Source: Dendrocalamus latiflorus
Taxonomy: Eukaryota > Streptophyta > Magnoliopsida > Poales > Poaceae
Direction: 5' to 3'
NCBI GenBank assembly: GCA_017311315.1
Contig: CM029609.1
Span: 41,355,969-41,419,968 of the forward strand
Length of the DNA: 64,000 nt
Within the stretch, counting starts at the first letter, position 1; every line of letters begins with the position of its first letter. A model generated the notes under the pieces. The model was not told the origin of the DNA. It did not search any database and was given only the letters and a program-made list of their open reading frames with translations. Below, one piece after another: positions 35,873 to 48,239 of the stretch. The position numbers were made by a program, and so were the translations under genes.

Positions 35873-36155
35873 ATGTATGTATGTATGTATGTATGTATGT
35901 ATGTATGTATGTATGTATGTATGTATGTATGTATGTATGTATGTATGTATGTATGTATGTATGTATGTATGTATGTATGTATGTATGTATGTATGTATGT
36001 ATGTATGTATGTATGTATGTATTGTATGTATGTATGTATGTATGTATGTATGTATGTATGTATTATGTATGTATGTATGTATGTATGTATGTATGTATGT
36101 ATGTATGTATGTATGTATGTATGTATGTATGTATGTATGTATGTATGTATGTATA
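35873..36155. repeat. (ATGT)n microsatellite, about 283 bp
   Basis: Almost pure tetranucleotide repeat with two phase breaks (near 36021 and 36061). All six frames stay open over most of it; those frames are artefacts. Confidence 0.98.
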
Positions 36156-36912
36156 AGTAACATCCATTTTTATTGTGATCAAATTTGCTGCCACAGAATT
36201 GGTCTTGAGCATGTTTTTTTTTTACTTTGACTGATTATGTATTTATTTATTTGTGAATTGACTTGGCTGAACTTGGAAAGTGACCAAACATATATGTACC
36301 CTGATATTGTGCTTTTAAAAATATATACATATTTTGTATTTTAAATTCATAATGCCCTAGCAATTAATATTTGTTGGCTCGATTAATTGTAGTCTTGTAC
36401 CTTCACCCTTTTTCAAGAGAAGATTGTAATTGCATTACATCTAATTGGGCCTTTCAGGCTTTTGGCCATGAAGGTTTGTGCCTAGATTTGTGGATTCTCC
36501 CTGGCTCAACCGTCTTGTCTCTCAAAAGAGAGCAAGTAGAATGGTTTATCTATTGGGGTTCTAGCTAGCCACTTGATGATTATGGATAAGAGAGCTTAAT
36601 AGGATTGGGCAAGATGTTTGTTGCTGGACATCACAATATATCACAATCATTTGTCACCTTGGATCGAACCACTCCTTCGATCGACAAATGATCATGTGAT
36701 CAGGAATGTTCTTAAAGACATCGATGCTGAACCAGCAAGTGGATAGCTCTGCACTGAAACGTACGTACCTAAATTAAACCAAAGCATACAAACAATATCA
36801 TCAACCAAGTGTATCTGTGTATATGCCGGTGGGAATCGGATCTACGATCAATCTAAAATAACTTATCATATATTCATAATAACCAAGCAATCACATGCAC
36901 GATTCCTCATTT
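36156..36912. other. Intergenic, no assigned feature
   Basis: Ordinary AT-rich sequence. One 65-codon frame (36371-36568) has a retroelement-like feel but no motif; left unassigned. Confidence 0.5.
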
Positions 36913-36924
36913 CACTACTAGAAA

Positions 36925-37115
36925 ACGAATCATCCTCACGGGCTTAATTTTCCTGACGGGTCCGCACAGAACGTGAGGGATATCAATTTTTTGTGACGGG
37001 CCCACGTGTAACCGTCACAAAAATACATTTTCCTGTCGGGCTCGTTAAACCGCCAAGAAAATACATTATTTTTGTGACGGTACTAAGTGAACCGTGAGGA
37101 TAATTGAAGATAAAC
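36925..37115. repeat. CACTA 3 left subterminal repeats
   Basis: Units such as TTTTCCTGACGGGTCCGC and TTTTTGTGACGGTACTAA; each is partner to complementary CGTGAGG words. Confidence 0.8.
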
Positions 37116-37179
37116 CCGTGAGGCTAATTATCCAGCCCGCCAACATTTCGTGCAGCGCGCCGGACTAAAAACCCTAGCT

Positions 37180-37740
37180 AGCTAAGACCCAAACTTTTCC
37201 CCTTTTCCCCAATTTTCGCAGCCGCCGCCCTCGCCTGCCTCCTCTCGCCCGCCTCCTCCGCCTCATCCGCTCGCCCGCCTCGCCTGCCTCCTCTCGCTCG
37301 CCTCCTCCGCCTCATCCGCTCGCCCGCCTCCTCCGGCCGCATCCCCTCGCCCGCCTCCTCCACCCCATCCGCTCGCCCGCCTCCTCCAATCCGCCGACCC
37401 CATCCCCTCGCCCGCCTCATCCGCCCCCTCCCCTCGCTCGCCTCCTCCGATCCATCCCCTCGCCTGGCTCCTCCGATCCGCCGGCCCCATCCCCTCGCCC
37501 GCCTCCTCCGCCCTATCCCCTCGCCCACCTCCTCCGATCCGCCCCATCCCCTCGCCCCGCCGCCCCAGCTCTGCCCCGCCTCCCCAGGTCAGCCCCGCCG
37601 CCCCGCCTCCCCAGCTTCGCTCCGCCACCTCGGCTCCCCAAGTCAGCCCTGCCATCCCGACACCCCAGCTCCGGGCGGCCGCCCGAGCTCCCCTCACCGG
37701 TCGGACCCCCCCCCCCCCCCCCCCCGGCGGCGGCGGAAGC
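37180..37740 (+). promoter_or_regulatory. CACTA 3 leader: CT-rich repeats and a C20 tract
   Basis: The leader upstream of the transposase gene is built from about 15 variants of CTCGCCCGCCTCCTCCG (37210-37560). It ends in a run of 20 cytosines (37706-37725). Such sequence is typical of grass transposon 5' leaders; the long open frames on the minus strand are by-products. The transcription start was not identified. Confidence 0.55.
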
Positions 37741-39149
37741 ACACCCTCATCCGATCCGCTTTTTTCTCTCGATTGGATTCGTCCCCAACTGCAGTTGTGC
37801 AAAGAACTAATTTGCTTGCATGTAGGAGGCCAAGTTCTGGGAGGAGAAGAGTAGGTTCGGGACAGACGCCAAGAAAGGGTCATTGCCGATGGTGTGTGGG
37901 GTACTGTCTAGCTGTTGCTGTTGTCTAAATTAATGAATGGATACATGTGAAATCTGGGAATTTTGACAAGGAGTTGTGATACTGGAATGTCCAAAAACCA
38001 GAATTTGGGCTGAGTTACGGACCTTTTTTTCAGCGATTGATACCAATTTTGACTGATTTTTGCAGTATAAGTGTATGTTGATACATTACTTTGCAATGTT
38101 CTACCTAAGCATAGGAATACTACATTCAAGAAATATAGCCTCACCTATGCACTCGATAGTCATCTCATTGGCATCAGTGTGTGACGCGTGTGCTCTAGAA
38201 TTCTTGCTGCTAAGAAGTTCAGTAGTTTACTTTAGAAATGAGAATAATGCTTGATGGTATAGTTCATTTGTATGTTTTAAAAGGTCATGATTCAATTGGG
38301 CCTCTGCATTACACCACCCTTTGGCACTTGGCAGGGCTGGGAAAAATGGGTTGGGACTTGCAATGATGAGTTTGCCACATATACTACAGCATCTTAAGAA
38401 TCAATATTGTGTTTCACTCTATTAGTAATATGTCTATTTGCTAAGCATCGGCACTAGATATGAATCCTTTATGCGAATTGTAGCTGTTTGCATGCGAATT
38501 GTTGTTGCTACTTCACTTATATCTGACTCTGCCCTAGCTAAATTTTCTCCCTGGGTCCGCCACTGGAATGCACACAGTGGAGGCTTCGTAATATAGAATT
38601 GTAATATAGCTGCAGTCAGTGTTTGCATGCATTGTAATATGAAGCTTTCAGCTGAACGCTATTTGGATATATAGAATGCACACAATTGCTAAAACAATGT
38701 TGTGTGTATGAATGTTGCAGCGATAGCGATTGAGAGAGGAGCATTGTAGACTGTTGAAGTGTTGACTGCCGAATACCAGATAATCATAGCAAATTTTGAT
38801 CCCTCATGTTTCAAAACGGCCTTTGAGCTTCCAAGGGGACCCCCACCACGAGGAGCCGCCGGTAAGTTCACGTCATTGGTATATTCATATACACATATCT
38901 GTCCAGTTTTCAGTGTACATCATTTTTGTGTTAATATACATTTCAGTTTGTGAAAGATAAATTGCAATATGCTATGGTGGTTTAATCTTAAATTAGGCTC
39001 AACACTATAGTTTAGTATACATTTCAGTTTGTGAAAGATAAATTGCAATATGCTATAGGATATTTGTACAGTACAAATGCAACATACCTAGTTTTAATAA
39101 ATATAATTTTATGCCTGATATATTCATGTTATGCACACAGAATTATTTT
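37741..39149 (+). other. CACTA 3 upstream exons and introns of the transposase gene
   Basis: Mostly non-coding. One exon-like piece near 38770-38862 (FDPSCFKTAFELPRGPPPRG, then GTAAG) is plausible. A 40-bp sequence starting ATACATTTCAGTTTGTGAAA occurs twice, at 38936 and 39017 (81-bp spacing). The acceptor CACACAG at 39134-39140 precedes the first clear coding exon. Confidence 0.4.
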
Positions 39150-40709
39150 ATGGCACATCATGAATGGATGTATAGTGGCTGGCAGCGGGGTAAAGCTCCC
39201 TCAAATAAATGGATTGAACAAACTACACAGTTCTTAGATCATGCATTCTCAAATCCTAGACTAGTTGAAGATGACACCATTAAGTGTCCATGTGCAATGT
39301 GCAGGAAGTATTATAGGCACAACAGGCATATTGTAGAGTTGCACTTAAGTAAATATGGGTTTAGGTCAAACTATCAAACATGGACAACACATGATGAACA
39401 TGACCCTTCAATAGATCATGAGGAAATCAATGAATGTAATCGGATGGACAATCTGTTGATTAACCTAGGCGGTGAGCATCCACCGAGAATTAATGACGAG
39501 CCAACGGCCTCTGCCCAGGCTTTCTATAGAATGGTTGCTAGCGCTGACGAACTAGTCCATGAGAACACAACACACTCAAGTCTGTCTGCTGTCGCTCATT
39601 TGCTAGCTATGAAGTCGCAATATAATATATCAATTGCACACTATGACGATGTATTACAAATAATTCATGAACTTTTGCCTCCGGAGTCTAAGTTGTCCGA
39701 GGACTTCTACCGTTCAAAAAAGTTGTTAGAGGGTCTCGGAATGTCATATGTGAAAATTGATGTGTGTTATAATAACTGCATGCTTTACTGGAAAGATAAT
39801 GAGCATAAAGACAAGTGTGACTTATGTGATACCTCTCGCTACGAGGTAGGCCATAATAAAGTCCCACGTAAAGTATTACGGTACCTACCCATTATAGAGA
39901 GACTACAAAGGTTGTATGCACACGAGGAGACAACAAAGCTAATGCGGTCACATAGTCAGTCAACGTCTGGTAAGATGGTGCACCCATGTGATGGGGAAGC
40001 TTGGCAACAATTTGACGAGGACTTCCCAAACTTTGCAAGTGATCCTAGAAATGTACGCCTTGCTATAGCAACAGATGGTTTCACACCATTTAGTTTGGGT
40101 GCTGCTCCTTACTCATGTTGGCCAGTGTTTGTGGCTCCATTAAATATTTCACCGGGCATGCTGTTGAAGCCGGAGTACATATTCCTTGGCCTTGTTATGC
40201 CCGGCCCTGAACATCCTGGGAAAAAAATAAATATTCTAATGCAACCTTTAGTTGACGAACTTATCAAGTTGTGGGAGGGGGTACAAACATGGGATGCTTC
40301 ACTTAAGCAAAACTTTATAATGCGGGGAGCATATCTATGGTCAGTTCATGATTTTCCTGCATATGGTATGTTTCCTGGTTGGAGCACACATGGTTCGTTT
40401 GCGTGTCCACAATGCTTGGGTGACAATAAAGCATTTCAACTCCGTAATGGTCGCAAGGCTTGCTGGTTTGATTGTCATAGACGCTTCCTACCTAGAGACC
40501 ATGAATTCAGAACCCAAGGTAATGCATTTCGAAAGAACACAGTAGTACTTGAGGAGGCACCAAGGCATTTAAGGGGAGAGGAAGTCGAAGCCCAAATAGA
40601 CAAGTTTGTAGGTGATACGAAAAACTTTGGTAAACTTCACCATTGGACCCACAAAAGCTGCTTTTGGCAACTTCCATACTTCAATAAATTATTAGATTTA
40701 TTGGTCTAA
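39150..40709 (+). CDS. CACTA 3 TNPD-type transposase, N-terminal and core part (519 aa, truncated)
   Basis: I start at ATG 39150 (MAHHEWMYSGW) because it follows an intron acceptor at 39140; an in-frame ATG also exists at 39111. Residues about 1-85 are the transposase-associated domain, with CPCAMCRKYY and YGFRSNYQTWTTHDE. From about residue 200 comes tnp2: the CDLCDTSRYE ribbon, WQQFDEDFPNFASDPRNVRL, the DGFTPF motif (family DGMNPF), DFPAYGMFPGWSTHG with CPQCL, and WFDCHRRFLPRDH. It ends FWQLPYFNKLLDLLV-stop. Intact relatives continue for hundreds of residues from this point, so the frame closes at an internal deletion that removes the rest of tnp2. Probably a transposase fragment at most. 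Confidence 0.85.
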   Translation: MAHHEWMYSGWQRGKAPSNKWIEQTTQFLDHAFSNPRLVEDDTIKCPCAMCRKYYRHNRHIVELHLSKYGFRSNYQTWTTHDEHDPSIDHEEINECNRMDNLLINLGGEHPPRINDEPTASAQAFYRMVASADELVHENTTHSSLSAVAHLLAMKSQYNISIAHYDDVLQIIHELLPPESKLSEDFYRSKKLLEGLGMSYVKIDVCYNNCMLYWKDNEHKDKCDLCDTSRYEVGHNKVPRKVLRYLPIIERLQRLYAHEETTKLMRSHSQSTSGKMVHPCDGEAWQQFDEDFPNFASDPRNVRLAIATDGFTPFSLGAAPYSCWPVFVAPLNISPGMLLKPEYIFLGLVMPGPEHPGKKINILMQPLVDELIKLWEGVQTWDASLKQNFIMRGAYLWSVHDFPAYGMFPGWSTHGSFACPQCLGDNKAFQLRNGRKACWFDCHRRFLPRDHEFRTQGNAFRKNTVVLEEAPRHLRGEEVEAQIDKFVGDTKNFGKLHHWTHKSCFWQLPYFNKLLDLLV

Positions 40710-40719
40710 TAATTAATGC

Positions 40720-42206
40720 TGGATACATGCTGGATGTACCCATATGAGAGGTAAAATAATTAATACCGCTATTTTATCTTTCTAGCCTAATGATATACGT
40801 AATTAATTGGTCTACTCCATGTAGGTACATACAAAAATTAGGAAGAAAGTACGGAATAAGGCTCGAGTTGAGGGTTCTATTATTGAGGCATACCTAGTTG
40901 AGGAGGCTACAAATTTTCTATCATTATATTTTAACCCTAAAGTTCGGTCAATTAGAAACAAGATACCTTGATACGATGATGGTGCCTCCACATTTCAAAG
41001 TTCATGTGACCTTGTCATATTTCAATACCCGGGTCGATGCATTAGCCCTCGTGGCTGTCGTGATCTCAGAACAGAAGAGTACAAGGTTGCTTTCTTGTAT
41101 ATATTGACAAATGTGCCAGAGATGGATGATTACTTCATGTATGTGCTGAGATTATGCAACCCAACTTACATTTCTTTAATTATGTTTATGTAATTACAAC
41201 TAACTCTTTTTATGTAGTAAATTTTGTAAAGAACATTGGAAGAGTAGAATGAAACCAACTGAAAACCAACTTAGGGATTTAAGGTTAAATGGTTGGAAAT
41301 CGAGCCGCCCTATGCATCCTGGGCCCAATTTTTTCGATTGGTTTAAAACTCAAGTAATTATCGTCAACACATCAACTTATAACACTTGAGAAACATCTTT
41401 GTAGCAATCTGAAATCAACTAAAGATAATACAATTAATTTTCTATTTGCAGTGCATGAAGTTATCTACCATTCCTAATACCTTACACCAAATGTCTTACG
41501 GTTTCCGCACAAGAGTTGCCACTTATGGATGCTATGATGTGAATGGATACAGATTTCGCTCATCAAAGTATGAGAGCGGGAAATCTGGACTGACTACAAC
41601 TAACAGTGGTGTTTGTGTGTCTAGTGTTGACGAGAACAACAATGTGTTGGAGTATTATGGTGTCATTGAAGACATCATAAAAATTACTTGGGAAGGCAGC
41701 ATGTATCTTGAGCTAGTTTTATTTGATTGCCATTTGTTTGATCCAACACCAAATGGAGTTAGGCGAACTGAAAATTTGGGCTTGATAGAGATCAATCACA
41801 CATCTAGGCTTTCAAACTTTGATCCATTTGTCATGGCAAGTCAAGTTACACAAGTCTATTACCTGCCATACCCGTGTAAGACTAGACCGGATATATTGGA
41901 ATGGTGGGTTGCATATCATGTAGCCCCACATGGATATATTGCTCCAAATAGTACGGATGGTAGTTTCAACCCTTCTGAAGGACCAATAGAACAAATGGAG
42001 TTCTATCAGGAGGATGGTTTGCAAGGCATCTTTGTCATCGACTTAGGGAATGACTTCGAAATTACACTTCCATTGATCTCAGATGAAATAACAAATCCAA
42101 AAGATTTGGAATTTTTGCAACACCAGATGAATATGATGAGGATGAAGATGAGGAGGATGAAGATGAGGAGCTCCAACCTCCAACTTATGATCCAAATGAT
42201 TTCTAA
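40720..42206 (+). pseudogene. CACTA 3 transposase 3' exons (DUF4218 and DUF4216 regions)
   Basis: Immediately after the deletion point the sequence resumes with CWMYPYER. After an intron come KKVRNKARVEGSIIEAYLVE (about 40840-40905) and YKVAFLYILTNVPEMDDYF, typical of DUF4218. A further exon at 41217-41354 ends FFDWFKTQ. Then 41452 onward gives SYGFRTRVATYGCYDVNGYR and FDPFVMASQVTQVYYLPYPC, typical of DUF4216. The acidic tail (DEYDEDEDEEDEDEELQPPT) is in another frame from about 42115 and ends at TAA 42204-42206, so there is also a frameshift. These exons belong to the same gene as 39150-40709 in ancestral form. Confidence 0.8.
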
Positions 42207-42440
42207 ATTTCCTGTTGTTGTGCTTGAATTGTTTCTTGTAAAATACCTGAATTGTTTGTACATGTTTGGAGCTGGACTATTGGAACTACCAATTAACTTG
42301 TTCTCTATTTCGTGATATCCTTTTGTTTTGATTTTCCATGTGGTGGTAACAAATGGTCATTTGATTGCATTTTATTTCATGCTTTGTATATGTAAATATT
42401 GATAAATTGGCACTAACTTCATATTTTAACAATGCAGGAT

Positions 42441-45272
42441 ATGAATCATATTCGTCCCGTTCGACGTGGAGGTCGCCAACCTGAAGGTTGTACCTCGGAA
42501 AGGACAAGTGGTGCTGGCAGTAATTGCAGTGGCAATGGCTCCCAAAGGAGCAATGAAGCTGCTCAACAAAGGGGGAGGAAGAAGAAGTCACAGACCAAAT
42601 TACATATGCCGTCGCGTGCTGGCAAGATTGCCCTAATACATCAGGGTGACAAGTGAGTACAAGCTGCATTATAAATCTTCAATTGTTATTAACATATATA
42701 TGACTACGGTGCCAACTGACCTTGCCGTGGTTAATTCCTATGTAGGCAATTCAAGTATACCAATTACCAGCCCAAGAAAGACTACACATATCAAGCACAA
42801 CTTGGAGTTATTATCAAACATGAGTACCCAGGTGTTGTGGACGACAAGGATGAGCATGGTACTATCTTCAATACCCGTCCTGCATTGACATGGGATGATT
42901 ATTATGTCAATGAAGACGATGAGGGAATAACCGCTGCAGATCGAGTAAAGCGAGAGTTCTGGGTAACTAATGTTTACTTGTTAGTTCATATACATAAATA
43001 CTTTAGTCGACTACTAGCTACTAACTACCCTTGTTCTCTATGTAGCATTTGTTCGAAGTAAGCACTTGTTCATATACATAAGTACCGCATTAGACATCAG
43101 TACCCATTGATTCTAATCTACTTGACCTAGCTTTTGTCCTTGGGCCTACACTAAAGCAGTAAGCAAAATCACTAGATAAGACACTACTTGGTGGTAGTCA
43201 CTGTATGGTGCCCCATACTATATGCAGTCTCTTGTCCAGTAAGCATTCTAATCAATTTGGTTGTGTCTCTGTTTGGTAACATGCACACATGAGGAAAAAG
43301 TGCCAAGATGGTTAAATGTTGCTTTTGTTCTAGGATGATTACTCTGCTGCTGTTATGGCTCAACACGAAGATGATTGGGAGCAGCGACCACTCGATGGAA
43401 GCATATTGTACAACATAAATGGTGGCATGCCCCATGGCCGTGTACCAATAGGGAATGGTGCTATCAAGAAGGATGTTGTTCTAGCAGCTGCCAAATCAAG
43501 AAACATCAGGCCATCCAATTCCATCTCTTATCGAAATGTGATTCGACATAATCAAGAACTACTCCAAACGCAAGAAGTTCACCGCCAGATGATCTTGGTA
43601 ATAATGTTTATTCACACACATCTATTGTTCATATGTCATTTTCACATATAGCACTCTCTCCTGTTAGCAAAAGTATTACTACTCCTACATGCATGCAGCA
43701 GAGGAGAAAGCTATGCGTATGGACACGCATCCATTTAGGATCTGCTATGTTCTGCTGAATTCTTGTGGTAGCCTTGCTATGTTCTTTTGACTATGTTCTG
43801 CTGCAGTATATTTCTGCTATGCAATATATTTCAACTTGCTATTTTCTGCTAAATTCTTGTGGCAGCCTTGTATAATTCATCTTAGTGGTTAGAAGAGTGC
43901 TACTGTAATCTAGGCTGTAGGACAAAGAAAGGCACCATGCATCATGTTCTCTGGACCATGCAGGGTTTGTTTAAAGCTTTTATTTTAGTGCTTTGCTTCA
44001 CTGGATGCGTGTTCTCTGCTTTCCCATAGATTCCTTTGGAGATATCTCTACTAGTTTTCTCTATCTTTCCAAAAACCGAGATGGCAGAGTGGTAGATTAT
44101 TAGGCCAAATAATTGAAACTGTTACGATATTAGGATGGCCATGGCCCTCTCTGTTCTTAAGCAGGAAGTTGCCACAAAAGAGCTGTTTGTAATGATTAGG
44201 AATATCTTCCTTGCATTATCTGTTATGATTGTCATGGAGAACATTCCTAAATCCTAATGGCTAATAGCATAGGGGAGGGCTGGTCGTTCTCAAGAGTAGA
44301 TGTTAGCACTCTAAATTCACATGATGTTCTTATGATAAATATGGTGATTTCCCCCCTTTGTTTTGACAGTTCATATATTTGACAGTTCATATATTACCTT
44401 TGCTTCATGCATCTATGTATGACATCTTGGACAATTTCAAATGGTACTTTTCAACTGTAGATGCTTTTTGAGAAGATGGGTGAACAACCACCACCAGAGA
44501 TGCTACACCGTGGAACACCTACACAAGCACAGGTAATATCATTTAATACCTACAATTATTGTCTTCTGTACAAACAAAATTCCCTACGAACTATTATTTT
44601 GCCTTGTTCTAGAGTTCAACTTTAAGTGTTACTTTCGACCTATCACCTTTGTCATACGAAGGACCATTTGTACTATACAACTAATCATTTTTGGTGTGTC
44701 AAACTGTCAACAAGCAGTACAGCAGTGAGCAAGTGGACTCATGTTGAATGTTCTAAACATGGGTATAACCTGAATCTCATTTACTTATAGTTGATGGTAA
44801 GGTGGCAAATGACTTCTCTACTAGTTAGTACACCCATACTTGTGAGTTGTTTACGAGGCTAAACTAATCTTGAGTATATGCCAACATGCATTTCTTCACA
44901 TGCATTTCTGGGATGATTACGTATAGTCATGTTGATTTCTCTATCCAACTCTTTTTTTTGTTGCTATGGTCTTTCGTGTAGTTATGAAAACTAGCTACCG
45001 TGCATGTTGTACAAGACATGATATTGTGGGATGTGTATTTAATTTAGGACTGTGATAATTCAAACAACATTACAAGCCATTACAGCTTCTTCAACATAAG
45101 TTGACATAATGTTTTCACCTTGCAGCAAGGGACTGGGACTGGCCTTGGGACTGGATCCTCTCATGCGGGCTCACAACCAGATGATGGTGATGTCGATGGT
45201 AACGTTGATGTAAACGACAGGGACAACTGCAGTGGCGACATTGATGGCGACAACAACCATGCTGCTATGTGA
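42441..45272 (+). CDS. CACTA 3 second gene, 5 exons, 303 aa, apparently intact
   Basis: Exons 42441-42652, 42746-42962, 43334-43597, 44461-44532 and 45126-45272 all have GT...AG introns, and the join is open from ATG to TGA (912 nt). The N-terminus is basic and low-complexity (RPVRRGGRQPEG, GRKKKSQTK). Exon 2 carries LGVIIKHEYPGVV and TWDDYYVNEDD...ADRVKREFW. Exon 3 carries PHGRVPIGNGAI. The C-terminus is Gly/Asp-rich. The YPG and W-DY...FW pattern fits the plant En/Spm second protein (transposase_24-like). In the family this protein is thought to bind the subterminal repeats; not shown here. The segment after FW is shorter than I expect, so exons may be missing. ATG 42432 is an alternative start but lies before an acceptor. 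Confidence 0.65.
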
Positions 45273-45639
45273 TTTTCAGTGATTTCTTATAGTTCTTTTG
45301 ACTAGCTGAACTTGGATGTAATGGAAATAGACTTTTGTATGTTGTACTTGATTTTAGATGTCTTTTGGATGGATGAACCAATCTGGTGGTGAAGTTTATG
45401 AATTGGTATGCTTGTGTGTATATGACTCAATCTATGGAGTGTTTATGAAAACCAAACTTTTTATATGTTTGTTCAATTATATGTTTCTTGATTCGTGCAA
45501 GGATGTTGTTGTGATTAATTTGATTATATAATGCATGGATGTGTAAGATTTACATATATAAATGCTTATCTTGTATGCTAATTCATTGTGGCTGAACTGT
45601 TATAACTAGAATACGAAATTTTATGCCATAGGAAATCAA

Positions 45640-46130
45640 TTTTGCTCACGGTTCAAACCGTCAGCTTATATTTTCTTGACGGCAACATAAAGAGTCAATG
45701 AAATAAATTTTCCTAACGGTTTGACCCTCAGGGAAATTGATTTTTTCTGGCGGTACTGATTGATTTTCCTGACAGCTTGGCCACTCCGAAAAATACATTT
45801 TTCTTGCGGGTCAACCTATTTTATTGACGGTGACTGCACCATCAGGAAATTGTATTTTGCTAACGGTTTGGCCCGTGAGGAAAATTCGTTTTTCCCTCAC
45901 GGGCAGAACCGTCACATTAAACTATTTTGCTGACGGTTTTACCCCGTGAGGGAAAAACGAATTTTCCTCACGGGCCAAACCGTCAGGGTAATTTTCCCTG
46001 ACGGGCTCCCGTCAGCCAAATTTAATTTTCCTTTCCAGCCAGCTCTGAGGGGTTTTGCCTGACGGGAACCCGTCAGGAAATTTTAACCTGACGGTTTTGA
46101 ACCGTGAGGAATGATCCGTTTTCTAGTAGT
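45640..46130. repeat. CACTA 3 right subterminal repeats
   Basis: Dense CCTGACGG / CGTGAGGAAAA words, including a roughly 45-bp inverted pair at about 45880-45985 centred on ACCGTCACATTAAACTATTT. Confidence 0.85.
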
Positions 46131-46242
46131 GTTTATGCATCATGATAATATTTAATTTGACTCAATGCACTTGTCTACACCACACTGTATACTCCACACT
46201 TAGGCATGGTTGAAATTAATGACCTGTATATATATATATATA

Positions 46243-47120
<878 letters not shown>

Positions 47121-47132
47121 TATATATATATA

Positions 47133-47297
47133 GGAAAATTACATAAGGCACCTGGGTGCCTAGGCACCCACATTAAGAACCGTCCGATACATGTGTATGA
47201 TTAATAATTTTTTTGAGTTTGGGTATGAAGATACCCACATCAAACGTTGCGAATCTCAAAGCAAATCAACGGGTATTGATATGGGTGCCTAGGCACC
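47133..47297. mobile_element. Micron-like MITE C, inverted and internally deleted
   Basis: The reverse complement of element B with roughly 200 bp of the middle missing; the join lies in GGGTATGAAGATACCC (about 47221-47236). It starts after (TA)6 and ends in (TG)n instead of (TA)n. Confidence 0.7.
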
Positions 47298-47333
47298 TGT
47301 GTGTGTGTGTGTATGTTTATGTGTGTATGTATG

Positions 47334-47367
<34 letters not shown>

Positions 47368-47495
47368 TGTATGTATGTATGTATGTATGTATGTATGTAT
47401 GTATGTATGTATGTATGTATGTATGTATGTATGTATGTATGTATGTATGTATGTATGTATGGAATTATTTTTCTATATGTGTGTGCACGCACATG

Positions 47496-47527
<32 letters not shown>

Positions 47528-47697
47528 TGTATGTATGTATGTATGTATGTATGTATGTATGTATGTATGTATGTATGTATGTATGTATGTATGTATGTAT
47601 GTATGTATGTATGTATGTATGTATGTATGTATGTATGTATGTATGTATGTATGGAATTATTTTTCTATATGTGTGTGCACGCACGTGTATATATATG
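47298..47697. repeat. Composite (GTAT)n microsatellite with 192-bp duplication
   Basis: Two GTAT arrays (about 47326-47460 and 47497-47652) are each followed by the same 40-bp spacer beginning GGAATTATTTTTCTATATGT (47461 and 47653). The array-plus-spacer has been duplicated as a unit. Confidence 0.95.
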
Positions 47698-48230
47698 TTT
47701 AGGATTGAAGCATGCAACAAAATTCACTTCTTATTTAAAAAAATTGAGACACTCGTAAAACAAATTCTTACACAGTCACGCACGTGTCATGCGTCGCAGG
47801 CTCTCGCGTGGCTCCCTAGACGTCCAAACCAACTAGAGGACGTACACACCGTTTGATTTCTGATCGGACGATTCGAGGTGAAACAGCACACATACGGTCT
47901 ACGGGCTTGTTTGGGAGAGCTCCACCAGCTCCAGATCTACCTAGATTCACCTGGATCCACCGTGGAGCAGCTCCATCGTGGATCTGAGATTCGTGTCGTC
48001 CTTGCTTCTTTAGAACAGCTTAGCTGCGTGATGACGGTAATTAATAAAGTGTGAAGAGCATAGCTAATCACGGAAATTAATTAGAAAAGGATCTTTTTAG
48101 CATGGGCTATCCCAGTCTAACGAATCAACCAAAAAGTTACCGTACGTACGTACCTATGTCACTCGAGTCGAGTAAAAGATAATAAAAAAGATTCCGTACG
48201 TACCTGTATATGACGTACTAGTACCGGATG
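47698..48230. other. Intergenic, with a possible MITE end
   Basis: No coding signal. GGGCTTGTTTGGGAGAGCTC near 47903 resembles the end of a hAT- or PIF-type MITE, but no partner end was found. Confidence 0.4.
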
Positions 48231-48239
48231 GATCAGCCA

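Larger units (their letters stand above)
36913..46131 (+). mobile_element. CACTA (En/Spm) element 3, complete, 9219 bp
   Basis: The left terminus CACTACTAGAAAACG and its exact inverted counterpart at 46131 are flanked by TTT on both sides (36910-36912, 46132-46134). Subterminal hairpin-rich repeats with GACGGG/CGTGAGG words fill about 36930-37110 and 45640-46125. Two genes lie on the plus strand: a TNPD-type gene (39150-42206, internally deleted) and a second gene (42441-45272) that is open through five exons. This is the youngest-looking large element in the window. Confidence 0.95.

Noticed and set aside
35740..36230. Tyr/Val/Cys/Met-repeat open frames
   Set aside because: Translation of an (ATGT)n microsatellite; all frames stay open.
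37178..37883. 206-codon minus-strand frame
   Set aside because: Reverse side of a CT-rich repeated leader with a C20 run; low-complexity Gly/Arg/Ala.
38540..38575. hAT terminus CAGTGGCGGACCCAGG on the minus strand in CACTA 3
   Set aside because: A good match to a common end, but no partner end or target duplication nearby; may be a truncated fragment.
44070..44130. tRNA-like GGCAGAGTGGTAG sequence
   Set aside because: Resembles a D-loop by chance; no acceptor stem, anticodon arm or T-loop in register.
47213..47856. 181-185-codon open frames
   Set aside because: Generated by the GTAT microsatellite and its spacer.
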